Part shown: positions 17,952 to 27,749 of the stretch, piece after piece | Layout: each line of letters begins with the position of its first letter | How positions within the stretch are numbered: the first letter of the stretch is position 1 | Assembly (NCBI GenBank): GCA_951800685.1 | Contig: CATOJY010000010.1 | Span: 29,141-93,140 of the forward strand | Direction of reading: 5' to 3' | From: an uncultured Lachnospiraceae bacterium | GTDB taxonomy: Bacteria; Bacillota; Clostridia; Lachnospirales; Lachnospiraceae | DNA: 64,000 bases | Made by a program: the position numbers and the translations under genes | The notes under the pieces: generated by a model | Told to the model about the DNA's origin: nothing | The model's input: only the letters and a program-made list of their open reading frames with translations | Databases searched by the model: none

Positions 17952-18893
17952 ATGCAGCAGCTCCAGCCGTCTACCTTAAAGGAAATACGTCTCCACGGAA
18001 CAGAATCTTTTCCCTGCGCCGTCTACCGTACCCGTTCTGCCAAAAAGGGAACGCTTGTCAAACACCATTGGCACAATGAGGCAGAGATCCTGTACTTTTC
18101 CAGCGGAAACTTCCGCCTGGAAATCAATATGGAGCAGTTTCTGATCTCCTCCGAATGCCTGTATTTTATCAATCCAGGCGAGCTTCACAGTATCATCACA
18201 GAAACAGCAGGCAGTTACGAAGACGCCGTTCTCTTTTCCCCTGACATCTTAAGTTTCGACTCCTATGACACTGCGCAGATTCATCTGATCCAGCCTATCA
18301 GGAAAGGCCGGATGCTTTTTCCCCGCTGTATCACCCCTGACCACCCGGCTTTTGGGTCTATTCAGGGCGCTTTTTCTGACATCCTGCATTCCTTTGGCCG
18401 CATTTTCCAGGAAGAAACTCTGGTAGATATGAGTGCCGTCACTGATGACCTAACCAGTCAATTATATATTAAATCTTCTCTGCTCGCCATCCTCGCCTCC
18501 CTCTCGGAGCACCGTCTCTTCACAACGACAGAGGTAAATTATGATAAACGTGTAGAAGACATCAAAACAGCACTTACTTATATCCAGGACAATTACACAG
18601 ACAAGATTTATATTGCAGATCTGGCCAGACAAGTGAGCCTAAATGAACAGTATTTCTGCCGTTTTTTCAAAAAAGCGATTGGACGCACGCCAATGGAATA
18701 TATCAACGAGTACCGGATCAAGCAGACCCGCCGTCTGTTAGAGGAAACTGATCTTCCTGTAACAGAAGTCTGTCTGGAATGCGGCTATAATAATCTGGGA
18801 AATTTCCTGCGGGAATTCCGAAAACAGACCGGTACGACACCGCTTCAATACCGGAAACATTTCCGGAAAGCTTCCGAAATGCAAATGTCATAA
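17952..18893 (+). CDS. AraC-family transcriptional regulator with cupin-type sensor domain
   Basis: 313 aa. The N-terminal half is an AraC-type cupin sensor (HHWHNEAEILYFSSGNF; NPGELHSI). The C-terminal about 100 residues are the double helix-turn-helix domain: IYIADLARQVSLNEQYFCRF and VTEVCLECGYNNLGNFLREF, ending with the usual TTPLQYRK. The ATG at 17952 is chosen for GAAAGGA 8 nt upstream rather than the GTG at 17931. It is immediately upstream of two alpha-glucosidase genes on the same strand, the likely targets (inference). Confidence 0.9.
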   Translation: MQQLQPSTLKEIRLHGTESFPCAVYRTRSAKKGTLVKHHWHNEAEILYFSSGNFRLEINMEQFLISSECLYFINPGELHSIITETAGSYEDAVLFSPDILSFDSYDTAQIHLIQPIRKGRMLFPRCITPDHPAFGSIQGAFSDILHSFGRIFQEETLVDMSAVTDDLTSQLYIKSSLLAILASLSEHRLFTTTEVNYDKRVEDIKTALTYIQDNYTDKIYIADLARQVSLNEQYFCRFFKKAIGRTPMEYINEYRIKQTRRLLEETDLPVTEVCLECGYNNLGNFLREFRKQTGTTPLQYRKHFRKASEMQMS

Positions 18894-18958
18894 TTTCGTA
18901 GTTTTGAATCAAATAACCGTAAGACTTTTTTTCTATTCGTCAATAAAATGAAAATAAG

Positions 18959-18972
18959 TGAAAACGAGAACA
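18959..18972 (+). promoter_or_regulatory. cre-like catabolite-control site before the first alpha-glucosidase
   Basis: TGAAAACGAGAACA matches the CcpA cre consensus TGWAANCGNTNWCA at all but one fixed position. It lies just downstream of a -10-like TAAAAT (18944-18949) and 51 nt before the ATG at 19024, a repressing position. Confidence 0.4.
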
Positions 18973-19023
18973 TGTAACAGCAAGGACTATACGGCTGTCA
19001 CACAACAAAATGGAGGTACGATT

Positions 19024-20688
19024 ATGACCAAAAAATGGTGGCACGACAAAGTCGCATACCAAATTTATCCCAAGAGTTTCTATGATTCCAACGGTGACGG
19101 GATCGGGGATATCCCCGGCATCATCAGTAAATTGGATTATCTGCAGGATTTGGGCGTAGACATCATCTGGCTCTCTCCCTGTTACCAGTCCCCGCTGGCT
19201 GACCAGGGTTACGATATTTCAGATTACTACGCAATCGATCCCCGCTTCGGCACCATGGAAGACATGGACCAGCTGATCGCTGAAGCGAAGAAGAGAGGCA
19301 TGTACATATTAATGGATCTGGTAGTAAACCACTGCTCCGATGAACACGAGTGGTTTCGGAAAGCCTGTGAAGATCCTGATGGCAAATATGGTAATTTCTT
19401 CTATTTAAGAGATAAGAAAGAAGGGGAACTTCCTACCAACTGGCGTTCTTATTTCGGTGGTTCCGCCTGGGAGGATCTGCCTGGCACCAACAAACAATAT
19501 CTCCACGTATTCCACAAGAAGCAGCCTGATCTAAACTGGGAGAATCCTGAGCTCCGCGAAGAAGTCTATAAGAATATCAACTGGTGGCTGAATAAGGGCC
19601 TGGGCGGTTTCCGTATCGACGCGATCATGAACATCAAGAAGGCAATTCCTTTCCACAACTATGAACCAGACAGAGAGGACGGTCTTTCCAGTCTCCAGAA
19701 CATGCTCCACGAGGCCACCGGCATCGGCGAATTTTTAAGCGAGATGCGTGACCGCACCTTCAAGAAATACGATGCTTTCTCTGTCGGGGAAGTATTCGAT
19801 GAGAAGCCGGAAGAAATTCCAGATTTTATCGGCGAGAACGGCTATTTCTCCAGTATGTTTGATTTCAACGAGACTATTTGCGGCCAGAGTTCCAAAGGCT
19901 GGTATGATGCAAAACCAGTCACCCCGGATGATTACAAAAGATGCTGTTTCGAAGCACAGAAACAGATCGGCACCATCGGCTTTTTGTCCAATATCATCGA
20001 AAACCACGACGAACCCCGCGGTGTCAGCCACTATATTCCTGAAGGTGAATGCTGCCTTGAGAGCAAGAAGATGCTGGCAGCGCTGAACTTCATGCTGCGC
20101 GGACTGCCTTTTATCTATCAGGGGCAGGAACTTGGCATGGAGAATACGACCTTCGCTTCCATCGATGAAGTGGACGATATCTCCACACTGGAGGAGTACC
20201 GCAATGCATTGGAAGCCGGATTGTCAGCTGAGGAGGCACTGAAAGCTGTTTCCAAGTTCAGCCGTGATAATGCCCGTACTCCCATGCAGTGGTCTGATGA
20301 GAACCATGCCGGATTCACCACTGGAACACCATGGCTGAAAGTCAATGCCAACTACACTTCTATCAATGTAAAAGCACAGATGGATGATCCTGATTCTGTC
20401 CGGAGTTTCTATAAGAAACTCATCGCACTGCGTAAAGATCCGGAATATAAAGATACTGTGGTATATGGTTCCCTGGAACCGGTCTGGGAGGACAGGCACA
20501 ATCTGATGGCCTATTACCGGAAAGGGGAAAAAATGCTTCTGGTAATTGGTAATTACCAGAAAGAAGAACAGGAAATCATACTGCCCACTGTATGCAAAAA
20601 GGTGTTGTTAAACAATTACACAGATGTAGCAATGGAGGGCGGCGTTATCAAGCTGCACGGTTATCAGTTATTGATCTTAGAGATGTAA
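19024..20688 (+). CDS. GH13_31 alpha-glucosidase, Ala-type (predicted alpha-1,4 preference)
   Basis: 554 aa intracellular alpha-glucosidase (no signal peptide). The four GH13 regions can be read: DLVVNH (98-103), GFRIDA with nucleophile Asp199, SVGEVF with acid/base Glu256, and ENHDEPR with Asp329. The residue after the nucleophile is Ala200; in this subfamily Ala or Thr there goes with alpha-1,4 preference, Val with alpha-1,6 (established for oligo-1,6-glucosidase relatives). GGAGGT lies upstream of the ATG at 19024. A second GH13 gene follows after 74 bp in the same orientation. Trehalose-6-phosphate hydrolase is a less likely alternative. Confidence 0.88.
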   Translation: MTKKWWHDKVAYQIYPKSFYDSNGDGIGDIPGIISKLDYLQDLGVDIIWLSPCYQSPLADQGYDISDYYAIDPRFGTMEDMDQLIAEAKKRGMYILMDLVVNHCSDEHEWFRKACEDPDGKYGNFFYLRDKKEGELPTNWRSYFGGSAWEDLPGTNKQYLHVFHKKQPDLNWENPELREEVYKNINWWLNKGLGGFRIDAIMNIKKAIPFHNYEPDREDGLSSLQNMLHEATGIGEFLSEMRDRTFKKYDAFSVGEVFDEKPEEIPDFIGENGYFSSMFDFNETICGQSSKGWYDAKPVTPDDYKRCCFEAQKQIGTIGFLSNIIENHDEPRGVSHYIPEGECCLESKKMLAALNFMLRGLPFIYQGQELGMENTTFASIDEVDDISTLEEYRNALEAGLSAEEALKAVSKFSRDNARTPMQWSDENHAGFTTGTPWLKVNANYTSINVKAQMDDPDSVRSFYKKLIALRKDPEYKDTVVYGSLEPVWEDRHNLMAYYRKGEKMLLVIGNYQKEEQEIILPTVCKKVLLNNYTDVAMEGGVIKLHGYQLLILEM

Positions 20689-20762
20689 GCTGACCAGTTC
20701 CTGACCTACAGGCAGGAAAGGTTATGAAAACAAAAAACCAAACAGAAAGGAAGGAAACGCAC

Positions 20763-22436
20763 ATGAACAAAACATGGTGGAAAGAAGCAGTCATTTATCA
20801 GATCTATCCCCGCAGCTTTATGGACAGTAACGGGGACGGTATCGGAGATTTAAAAGGAATCACAAGCCGGCTGGATTATCTGAAATATCTGGGGATCGAC
20901 GTGATCTGGCTGTCTCCTGTCTACAAATCCCCCAACGATGACAACGGCTACGATATCAGCGACTACCAGGCGATCATGGATGAATTCGGCACGATGGAAG
21001 ACTTCGATGAGATGCTGGCAGCAGCGCATGAGAGAGGCATCCGCATTGTCATGGATCTGGTTGTAAACCATACCTCAGATGAGCATAAGTGGTTCATGGA
21101 GAGCCGGAAATCGAAGGACAATCCATACCGTGATTATTATATCTGGCGCGAAGGAAAGGATGCGCAGACGCCGCCCAATAACTGGGGCGCCTGGTTTGGC
21201 GGTTCCGCATGGCAGTATGACGAGCAGGCTGGCATGTACTATCTGCACCTTTTCTCTAAGAAACAGCCCGACTTAAACTGGGATAACCCGCAGGTTCGTA
21301 AAGAAGTATTCGATATGATGACCTGGTGGTGTGATAAAGGCATCGATGGATTCCGCATGGATGTGATCAGCCTGATCTCAAAAACCAAAGAGATGCCGGA
21401 CGGTGAGATCAATGGTCTGTACGGCGATTTCGCCCCTTACTGCATCCATGGCCCCAATGTCCATACTTATCTGCAGGAAATGAATGAAAAAGTTCTGTCC
21501 AAATACGACATCATGACCGTCGGCGAGACCGCCGGTGTGACAGCAGAACTGGCAAAGCAGTACGCCGGAGAAGACACCCATGAGCTGAACATGGTATTCC
21601 AGTTTGAACATGTGGAAGGCCCCGGATCTGGCAAATACGGTAAGTGGACAGACCAGCAGATCCCGTTGATTAAGTTGAAGAAAATCATGTCCCATTGGCA
21701 GACAGAACTGCATGGCAAGGCGTGGAACAGTCTCTTCTGGGATAACCACGACCAGCCCCGCGCGGTCTCCAATTTCGGCAACGACCAGCCACAGTACCGT
21801 GAGGCTTCCGCCAAGATGCTTGCTACCTGCCTGCATATGCAGCAGGGTACACCTTATGTCTATCAGGGCGAAGAACTGGGCATGACCAACTATCCTTTCC
21901 AGAGTCCTGAAGATTTCCGGGATATCGAAAGTATCAACGCTTACAAGGAGTGGTGTACCGATGGGCGTGTATCCCACGAAGATTTCTGGCCCTGCATCAT
22001 CTTCAAGAGCCGCGATAATGCCAGAACACCAGTACAGTGGGATGATTCTGACCAAGCCGGATTTACGACTGGAACACCCTGGATCGCAGTCAATCCTAAC
22101 TACAAGGAGATCAATGCCAAGGCGGAGACAGCAGATCCCAATTCCGTATTCCACTATTACAAGAAGCTGATCGCGCTGCGCAAAGAGAATCCGATCATGG
22201 TATACGGCAGCTACGAGCTGCTTCTGGAGGACAGCGAAGAGCTGTTCGTCTACACAAGAACCCTGGAGAATGAAAAACTCCTGGTAGTATGCAGCTTCTG
22301 TGACCATGAGACGGCCTTCACCATTCCAGAGGAGTTCGTCGGCACATCCTGCCTGATCTCCAATATGGAGAATGGATATGATAAGGCGGAAATGACATTG
22401 AAACCTTATGAGGCATTTGTATTAATAAAGAAATAA
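20763..22436 (+). CDS. GH13_31 oligo-1,6-glucosidase-like alpha-glucosidase, Val-type
   Basis: 557 aa cytoplasmic enzyme. Catalytic triad by motif: Asp200 in GFRMDVISLISK, Glu255 in TVGETAG, Asp330 in WDNHDQPR; the calcium-site loop DSNGDGIGD is present near residue 21. Val201 follows the nucleophile, the mark of alpha-1,6-active members, which predicts cleavage of isomaltose-type bonds. GGAAGG precedes the ATG at 20763. With the upstream paralogue it would cover both linkages of starch or glycogen fragments. A strong terminator follows. Confidence 0.88.
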   Translation: MNKTWWKEAVIYQIYPRSFMDSNGDGIGDLKGITSRLDYLKYLGIDVIWLSPVYKSPNDDNGYDISDYQAIMDEFGTMEDFDEMLAAAHERGIRIVMDLVVNHTSDEHKWFMESRKSKDNPYRDYYIWREGKDAQTPPNNWGAWFGGSAWQYDEQAGMYYLHLFSKKQPDLNWDNPQVRKEVFDMMTWWCDKGIDGFRMDVISLISKTKEMPDGEINGLYGDFAPYCIHGPNVHTYLQEMNEKVLSKYDIMTVGETAGVTAELAKQYAGEDTHELNMVFQFEHVEGPGSGKYGKWTDQQIPLIKLKKIMSHWQTELHGKAWNSLFWDNHDQPRAVSNFGNDQPQYREASAKMLATCLHMQQGTPYVYQGEELGMTNYPFQSPEDFRDIESINAYKEWCTDGRVSHEDFWPCIIFKSRDNARTPVQWDDSDQAGFTTGTPWIAVNPNYKEINAKAETADPNSVFHYYKKLIALRKENPIMVYGSYELLLEDSEELFVYTRTLENEKLLVVCSFCDHETAFTIPEEFVGTSCLISNMENGYDKAEMTLKPYEAFVLIKK

Positions 22437-22454
22437 AGTTTCCGTAGAAAAAAG

Positions 22455-22490
22455 AAAAACTACTGGTCCCTCTAGGACCAGTGGTTTTTC
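22455..22490 (+). terminator. Terminator after the alpha-glucosidase pair
   Basis: Stem ACTGGTCC/GGACCAGT with a 5-nt loop, extended by AAAAAC/GTTTTT, so the A and T runs make it partly bidirectional. Confidence 0.85.
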
Positions 22491-22551
22491 TAATTGTGCA
22501 ACAGACTAATATGACACGTATGACAACAATAAACCTGTTTTATTCCTAAAT

Positions 22552-22590
22552 AACAAAGCTGCCGCAGCCTGCGGCAGCTTTGTTCTACTT
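22552..22590 (-). terminator. Terminator after glycogen phosphorylase
   Basis: AACAAAGCTGCCGCA pairs with TGCGGCAGCTTTGTT around a minimal loop; on the minus strand it ends in TTTGTTATTT. Very stable GC-rich core. Confidence 0.85.
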
Positions 22591-22602
22591 GAACCTATCT
22601 TC

Positions 22603-24912
22603 TTATTTCAACTTCCAGATATCCCTGTTATACTCCATGATCGTCCTGTCTGAAGAGAAGAATCCAGCCTTTGCGATGTTGACGAGCATCATCCTGCGCC
22701 ATTTCGCCTGATCCTCATAATCTGCCATCATCTGATCTTTCACCTTAATATAATCTTCCAGATCGAGCAGCGTCATGAACCAGTCTTTATTCAACAGTTC
22801 CTTATACAGTCTCTCCAGGTTCTTCTTATGTCCTGCCTTAAGTGCCTGCTTGCCGACGATAAAATCAACTGCCTCCTTGATCACCGGACTCTTCTTATAA
22901 TAATCCATGGAGACATAGTCTGCCTTCTCATAATGCTTGATCACCGTCTCAGACTTCTCGCCAAAGATATAAATATTATCATCGCCCACCAAGTCGTTGA
23001 TTTCCACATTCGCACCATCTGACGTGCCCAGCGTCACTGCTCCATTCAACATATACTTCATGTTACCGGTGCCGGATGCTTCTTTGGATGCAAGAGAAAT
23101 CTGCTCGGAAATATCGCAGGCCGGAATCATCTTCTCCGCATACGCCACATTATAGTTTTCCACCATCAGCACGGTCATATATGGACTTACATCTGGATCG
23201 TTGTTGACGATCTCCTGCAGAACTAACAGCAGATGGATGATATCCTGTGCGATGATATAGGCTGGAGCCGCCTTAGCACCGAAGATAAAAGTCATCGGCC
23301 TTGCCGGTTTCTTACCCGCCTTAATCTCCAGATACTTATGAATGATATAGAGCGCGTTCATCTGTTGACGCTTATATTCGTGCATCCGCTTACTCTGCAG
23401 GTCAAAGATGGAGTCTGGATTCAGCGTAATGCCCTCCACTTCCTTCACATAAGCCGCCAGATCCTTCTTGCGGTTCATCTTGATCTCTGCGATCCGGTTC
23501 AGCACTGCCTCGTCGTCCTTAAAGGCCAGCAGCTGCTCCAGTTTATCCGCATCTTTCTTGTAACCGTCACCGATGGTCTCAGACAAGAAGGTCGCCAGCT
23601 CATGGTTACAGGATAGCAGCCATCTTCTGAATGTGATGCCGTTGGTCTTATTGTTAAACTTTTCCGGGTAGATCTTATAAAAGGCATTCAGCTCCGTTTC
23701 CTTCAAGATCTCTGTATGGATCGCCGCCACACCGTTTACCGAAAAACCGTAATGGATATCGATATGTGCCATATGCACCCTGTCATCCTGATCGATGATC
23801 TGCACCTTGGGATCCTCATATTTCTTCGCCACTCTCTTATCCAGCTCTTTGATGATCGGCACTAACTGTGGTACCACCTTCTCCAGATACTTAAGCGGCC
23901 ATTTCTCCAACGCCTCCGCCAGAATCGTATGATTCGTATAGGCACATGTCTTGCTGACTACATCAATTGCCTCATCCATGGTAAGCGCCTTGTCATTTAC
24001 AAGAATTCTGATCAGCTCCGGAATCACCATGGTAGGATGTGTGTCATTGATCTGGATCACCGCATGATCATACATTCTGCGCAGATCGTATTGTTTTTCT
24101 TTCATTTCTTTTAAAATAAGCTGCGCTGCATTGCTCACCATAAAATACTGCTGGTAGATCCGCAGAAGATTGCCCGCCTCATCGGAATCATCGGGATATA
24201 AGAACAGTGTCAGATTCTTCTCGATATCTTCCTTATCAAAATCAATTCCTTCCTTCACAATGCTCTCATCGACACTTTCAATGTCAAAAAGTCTCAATTT
24301 ATTGACACCATTGTCATATCCAACCACATCAATATCATACAATCTTGACGTCACCTTCTTATCACCGAACGCTATCTCGAAGGAGGTATCTGTCTTTGTC
24401 AGCCAGGACTGTTCTTCGATCCAGTCATTAGGCTGTGCTGTCTGCAGTCTGTCCTTAAACACCTGCTTAAAGAGACCGAAATGATAATTCAGTCCAATTC
24501 CCTCTCCGGGAAGTCCCAGTGTAGCAATGGAATCCAGGAAACATGCCGCCAGACGTCCCAAACCGCCATTTCCCAGCGATGGTTCCGGCTCAACCTCTTC
24601 GATCTCGCTTAAGCTCTTGCCATTCTTCGCCAGAATCTCATCCAGCTTATCATAGATCCCCAGATTGATCAGATTGTTCGACAATAACTTACCAATCAGA
24701 AACTCTGCAGAAATATAATAAACCTTCTTCGGCCCCTCAATGCGCTCTGATACCTCCATCAGTTTCTTAGACAGCTGCAGAAGACTATAGTAAAGTTCTT
24801 CCTTGGTGCATGCTGCCACACTTTTGCCGTAGCCAGCCTGGGTCTGCTCCTCCAGTTCTTTCTCCAGATGCAAGACCAAAACGTCTCTTTTCAGATTACT
24901 TGCCTGTGCCAT
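22603..24912 (-). CDS. glgP: Glycogen/alpha-glucan phosphorylase
   Basis: 769 aa PLP enzyme releasing glucose-1-phosphate from glycogen or maltodextrins. The PLP-lysine signature [20 protein letters not shown] sits about 200 residues from the C-terminus; [15 protein letters not shown] and [10 protein letters not shown] are further family blocks. The start at 24912 ([11 protein letters not shown]) has AGGAGG 8 nt upstream; a 35-residue upstream extension is low-complexity and unsupported. It is somewhat short for the family (usually 800-840 aa). It lies downstream of a LacI regulator and PFK, all on the minus strand. Confidence 0.93.
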   Translation of the reverse strand: MAQASNLKRDVLVLHLEKELEEQTQAGYGKSVAACTKEELYYSLLQLSKKLMEVSERIEGPKKVYYISAEFLIGKLLSNNLINLGIYDKLDEILAKNGKSLSEIEEVEPEPSLGNGGLGRLAACFLDSIATLGLPGEGIGLNYHFGLFKQVFKDRLQTAQPNDWIEEQSWLTKTDTSFEIAFGDKKVTSRLYDIDVVGYDNGVNKLRLFDIESVDESIVKEGIDFDKEDIEKNLTLFLYPDDSDEAGNLLRIYQQYFMVSNAAQLILKEMKEKQYDLRRMYDHAVIQINDTHPTMVIPELIRILVNDKALTMDEAIDVVSKTCAYTNHTILAEALEKWPLKYLEKVVPQLVPIIKELDKRVAKKYEDPKVQIIDQDDRVHMAHIDIHYGFSVNGVAAIHTEILKETELNAFYKIYPEKFNNKTNGITFRRWLLSCNHELATFLSETIGDGYKKDADKLEQLLAFKDDEAVLNRIAEIKMNRKKDLAAYVKEVEGITLNPDSIFDLQSKRMHEYKRQQMNALYIIHKYLEIKAGKKPARPMTFIFGAKAAPAYIIAQDIIHLLLVLQEIVNNDPDVSPYMTVLMVENYNVAYAEKMIPACDISEQISLASKEASGTGNMKYMLNGAVTLGTSDGANVEINDLVGDDNIYIFGEKSETVIKHYEKADYVSMDYYKKSPVIKEAVDFIVGKQALKAGHKKNLERLYKELLNKDWFMTLLDLEDYIKVKDQMMADYEDQAKWRRMMLVNIAKAGFFSSDRTIMEYNRDIWKLK

Positions 24913-25167
24913 GATCTTTCCTCCTGTTTGATTCATGTTTTTGTTGTAGTTTTCTGTTCCTCTGTTACCTTGCTTTGTATGATTATTCCACATCACACTT
25001 TTTGTATAACAATGCATCTTCTTTCATAGCCGATGCCCTGCTGTCATTCACATATGCTTTAGCCGTACCGCTGCCTTATTGCAAAACATGCCCTGCTTCC
25101 TGACATTCTCCGAAATAGCGTATAACCTCCAGGTGGCATTCCTTACTACTCTGGAACTCCTCCTATC

Positions 25168-26157
25168 TTAACATATGATATCCAGATACTTCATACGGAC
25201 CAGTTCATAGTCCAACACAATCTGTCTGCCTGTTCCGCCGTCAATGAGCCTCTTTAGCTCAGTCACAGCCTCCGACGCAATTTTTTTAAAGTTCTGACGC
25301 ACTGTGTTCATTTGTTTCCCGGCATATCCCATCAGCGTAATACCATCGAAACCGCATACCGGCCTGAAAATATCCATCTCAATCAACGCCTTCATCGCGC
25401 CGATCGCCATCAAGTCGGAGGCACAGACCACCACGTCCTTGTTTTTCGCATACTTAAAAGTATGGTTTCTCGCTTGCAGTTCAGAAAACGCGCCATTTCT
25501 CACAAGAAGCTCCAAATCAAGCTCTGACGCCAGAGCCCTGATCCCCTTAAGGCGCTCCTCCGTCACATAACCGTTCTTTTTTCCTGCCAGATAGAAAATG
25601 CTTCGGCCCTGGTTCTCCAGAACCGTTTTCTTCGCCACATCATACTGTGCCTTCGCCTGATCAATCCAGATTGATGAAGTCGCTTCATTCACCATAGGAG
25701 CGTCTACCAGCACAATCTTAAAAGTCTGTGCAGCAATCAGCTTATGCAGTACCCTATCTTCCCTCGACATGCCGAAAATGATCAACCCCGTAATGCTCTG
25801 TGCCTGTAAATATCGTATTACTTCTTCCAGGTTCTTATTCTGCAGCATGGAATAAAATATGGTGATCACGTCCAGATTCAACTCCACAGCCCGGCCGATT
25901 GTCCCTGCCATATACTGCATGTTAATCTCATCTACTGCCTGCGATGCACTGCTTAAGTCGAGCAGGATCGCCATTCTCCCAGACTGTTTCGATGACAGCG
26001 CCGCCGCTACGGAGTTAGGCACAAAGTTTAGTTCCATCACCGCCTGATTTACTTTCTTCTTCGTCTCTTCGCTCACATTCGGGTAGTGATTTAACACCTT
26101 AGAAACCGTAGAAATCGCCACACCCGCCTGCTTCGCCACATCTTTGATCGATACCAT
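25168..26157 (-). CDS. LacI/GalR-family transcriptional regulator (carbohydrate)
   Basis: 329 aa. N-terminal HTH and hinge: SIKDVAKQAGVAISTVSKVL, then a periplasmic-binding-protein-like effector domain. The start at 26157 fits the family, but the Shine-Dalgarno is weak (GGAC/GGAG very near the ATG). Two abutting operator-like palindromes lie about 95-120 bp upstream, suggesting autoregulation. The gene sits between pfk and glgP, so glycogen or glycolysis control is a reasonable guess. Effector unknown. Confidence 0.88.
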   Translation of the reverse strand: MVSIKDVAKQAGVAISTVSKVLNHYPNVSEETKKKVNQAVMELNFVPNSVAAALSSKQSGRMAILLDLSSASQAVDEINMQYMAGTIGRAVELNLDVITIFYSMLQNKNLEEVIRYLQAQSITGLIIFGMSREDRVLHKLIAAQTFKIVLVDAPMVNEATSSIWIDQAKAQYDVAKKTVLENQGRSIFYLAGKKNGYVTEERLKGIRALASELDLELLVRNGAFSELQARNHTFKYAKNKDVVVCASDLMAIGAMKALIEMDIFRPVCGFDGITLMGYAGKQMNTVRQNFKKIASEAVTELKRLIDGGTGRQIVLDYELVRMKYLDIIC

Positions 26158-26250
26158 GCTCCGTCCATTCTGAAAACCTTCTGTATTCCGAAATCCCGGA
26201 CAAAAACCAGAGCTTATCCAAATTACCTGATAAAATCTATTGTTTACCTT

Positions 26251-26264
26251 GGAAAAGGTTTTCC
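26251..26264. promoter_or_regulatory. LacI-type operator half of a tandem pair (GG centre)
   Basis: GGAAAAGGTTTTCC: six-base inverted arms around a GG centre. It directly abuts the next operator and lies between the LacI gene and the 3' end of pfk. Confidence 0.6.
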
Positions 26265-26278
26265 GGAAATCGTTTTCC
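26265..26278. promoter_or_regulatory. LacI-type operator, second of tandem pair (CG centre)
   Basis: GGAAATCGTTTTCC: inverted arms (one mismatch) around the CG centre typical of LacI/GalR sites. It starts at the base following the first operator. Confidence 0.65.
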
Positions 26279-26293
26279 GAAATCATCATATAA

Positions 26294-26325
26294 CAAAAGA
26301 GCGGTTTTGTAAACCACTCTTTTGA
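26294..26325 (-). terminator. Terminator after pfk
   Basis: CAAAAGAG...CTCTTTTG extended by GGTTT/AAACC; on the minus strand a TTTTGTTAT tail follows. It isolates pfk from the LacI gene. Confidence 0.75.
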
Positions 26326-26354
26326 AAAATCTGTTCTTCCTATTTCTGATCTTC

Positions 26355-27581
26355 TTATTTGCGTACCAGATGTCTCGGCAGTCCATTCACAAACAGAGGC
26401 TGCAGTTCGCCCATGATCAGCGGTCTCGCATACTTGTCATAACCATCTGTCAGACCCTTGCCATCTTCTGTAATCCACTCATCCGGAACATTTCTCTCCA
26501 CGTTAGCAATCGCGTGAATATCATATGCACTTGTGCCGCACTGGTATGGATCGTCGCCATTTCTGTCCAGTGTGATCATCATGCCTGTTTTACCTTCCTC
26601 AGCTGCTACCACTGCATCATGTCCTACCTGGAATGCCTCGTTGATATCTGTCAGGGAAGCAAGATGGGTTGCCGCTCTCTGCAGTGTGGAGAACTCAACT
26701 GCACGTGTCTTAAGGCCTGTCTCAGCAGCGATTCTATCCGCCAGCATAACAGCCGTACCAGACATCTGCTTATGTCCAAACGCATCGACTGCCACTTCTC
26801 TGCCAAGCTCACATACATATCTGCCGTCCGCAACTTTAACGCCTTCAGATACAGCGATCACAACAGAAGACTTCTTCGCTGCCAGCTCTTTCACGTCAGC
26901 TACAAACTTATCGATGTCAAATACTCTCTCCGGAAGGTAGATCGCATCGCATCCGCTACAGTCATCACCCTTCGCCAGCGCTGCCGCTGCAGTCAGCCAG
27001 CCTGCATTACGTCCCATAATCTCAACAATACATACAGTGGGCTTCTTCGCGCCGAAAGACTCGTTATCACGGATGATCTCCTTGAGAGAAGTTGCAATAT
27101 ACTTCGCTGCAGAACCATAACCAGGGCAGTGATCTGTCACCGGCAGGTCATTATCAATCGTCTTCGGAACACCCATGAATCTCTGCGGTTTATTGTGCGC
27201 TGCCGCATAGTCGGATAACATCTTAACGGTATCCATGGAATCATTACCACCTGCATAGAACAGACACTCGATATCATGTTTCTCCATGATCTCGAAAACC
27301 TTCTCATACACTTCCTCGTGTCCTTCGATCTTCGGCATCTTGAAACGGCAGGAACCTAAGAATGCGGAAGGTGTTCTCTTTAACAATTCAATTCCTGTCT
27401 CATCATCCAGGTACTCACCCAGATCAATCATCCTATCTTCCAGAAATCCTTCGATACCATGAACCATTCCATAAATCTTCTTTACACCCAGTTTCTTCGC
27501 TGCAGCATAGACGCCTGCTACAGAAGAATTGATTACGGCTGTAGGGCCGCCAGACTGACCAACAACAATATTTCCTTTCAT
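26355..27581 (-). CDS. pfp: 6-phosphofructokinase, predicted PPi-dependent type
   Basis: 408 aa. Converts fructose-6-phosphate to fructose-1,6-bisphosphate. The phosphoryl-donor site reads GGNDS (111-115) and PKTIDND (139-145). The Asp114 and Lys140 replacements of the two glycines of ATP-dependent PfkA are the accepted mark of PPi use; Asn113 in place of the usual first Asp is less common. The catalytic TIDND aspartates are intact, as is the sugar-phosphate block MGRNAGWLTAAAALA. AAAGGAG precedes the ATG. It has its own consensus promoter. ATP use cannot be excluded from sequence alone. Confidence 0.88.
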   Translation of the reverse strand: MKGNIVVGQSGGPTAVINSSVAGVYAAAKKLGVKKIYGMVHGIEGFLEDRMIDLGEYLDDETGIELLKRTPSAFLGSCRFKMPKIEGHEEVYEKVFEIMEKHDIECLFYAGGNDSMDTVKMLSDYAAAHNKPQRFMGVPKTIDNDLPVTDHCPGYGSAAKYIATSLKEIIRDNESFGAKKPTVCIVEIMGRNAGWLTAAAALAKGDDCSGCDAIYLPERVFDIDKFVADVKELAAKKSSVVIAVSEGVKVADGRYVCELGREVAVDAFGHKQMSGTAVMLADRIAAETGLKTRAVEFSTLQRAATHLASLTDINEAFQVGHDAVVAAEEGKTGMMITLDRNGDDPYQCGTSAYDIHAIANVERNVPDEWITEDGKGLTDGYDKYARPLIMGELQPLFVNGLPRHLVRK

Positions 27582-27620
27582 TGTCTCTCTCCTTTGATAT
27601 AAAATTCTTTACGCTGCCTA

Positions 27621-27638
27621 ATCCGATCCTTATCGGAT
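27621..27638 (-). other. 5'-leader stem-loop of pfk
   Basis: ATCCGAT/ATCGGAT, seven perfect base pairs around a 4-nt loop, within the first 20 nt of the predicted transcript. It could stabilise the mRNA or be an operator. Confidence 0.5.
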
Positions 27639-27647
27639 ATCAACAAG

Positions 27648-27676
27648 ATTATACCAAATAAATCCATACAAGACAA
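27648..27676 (-). promoter_or_regulatory. Consensus promoter of pfk
   Basis: TTGTCT (27671-27676) and TATAAT (27648-27653) with 17-nt spacing on the minus strand; start near 27641. Confidence 0.75.
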
Positions 27677-27749
27677 GCCGCTATTCTGCGGAGTTTATGC
27701 ATCCTATTTTGCAAAGTCTGCTCCTCCTGTCTGCTCTCTTGCCCTGTAG

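Noticed and set aside
26322..27218. 298-codon plus-strand open frame opposite pfk
   Set aside because: Antisense shadow of a strongly conserved gene; no ribosome binding site and no protein-family features.
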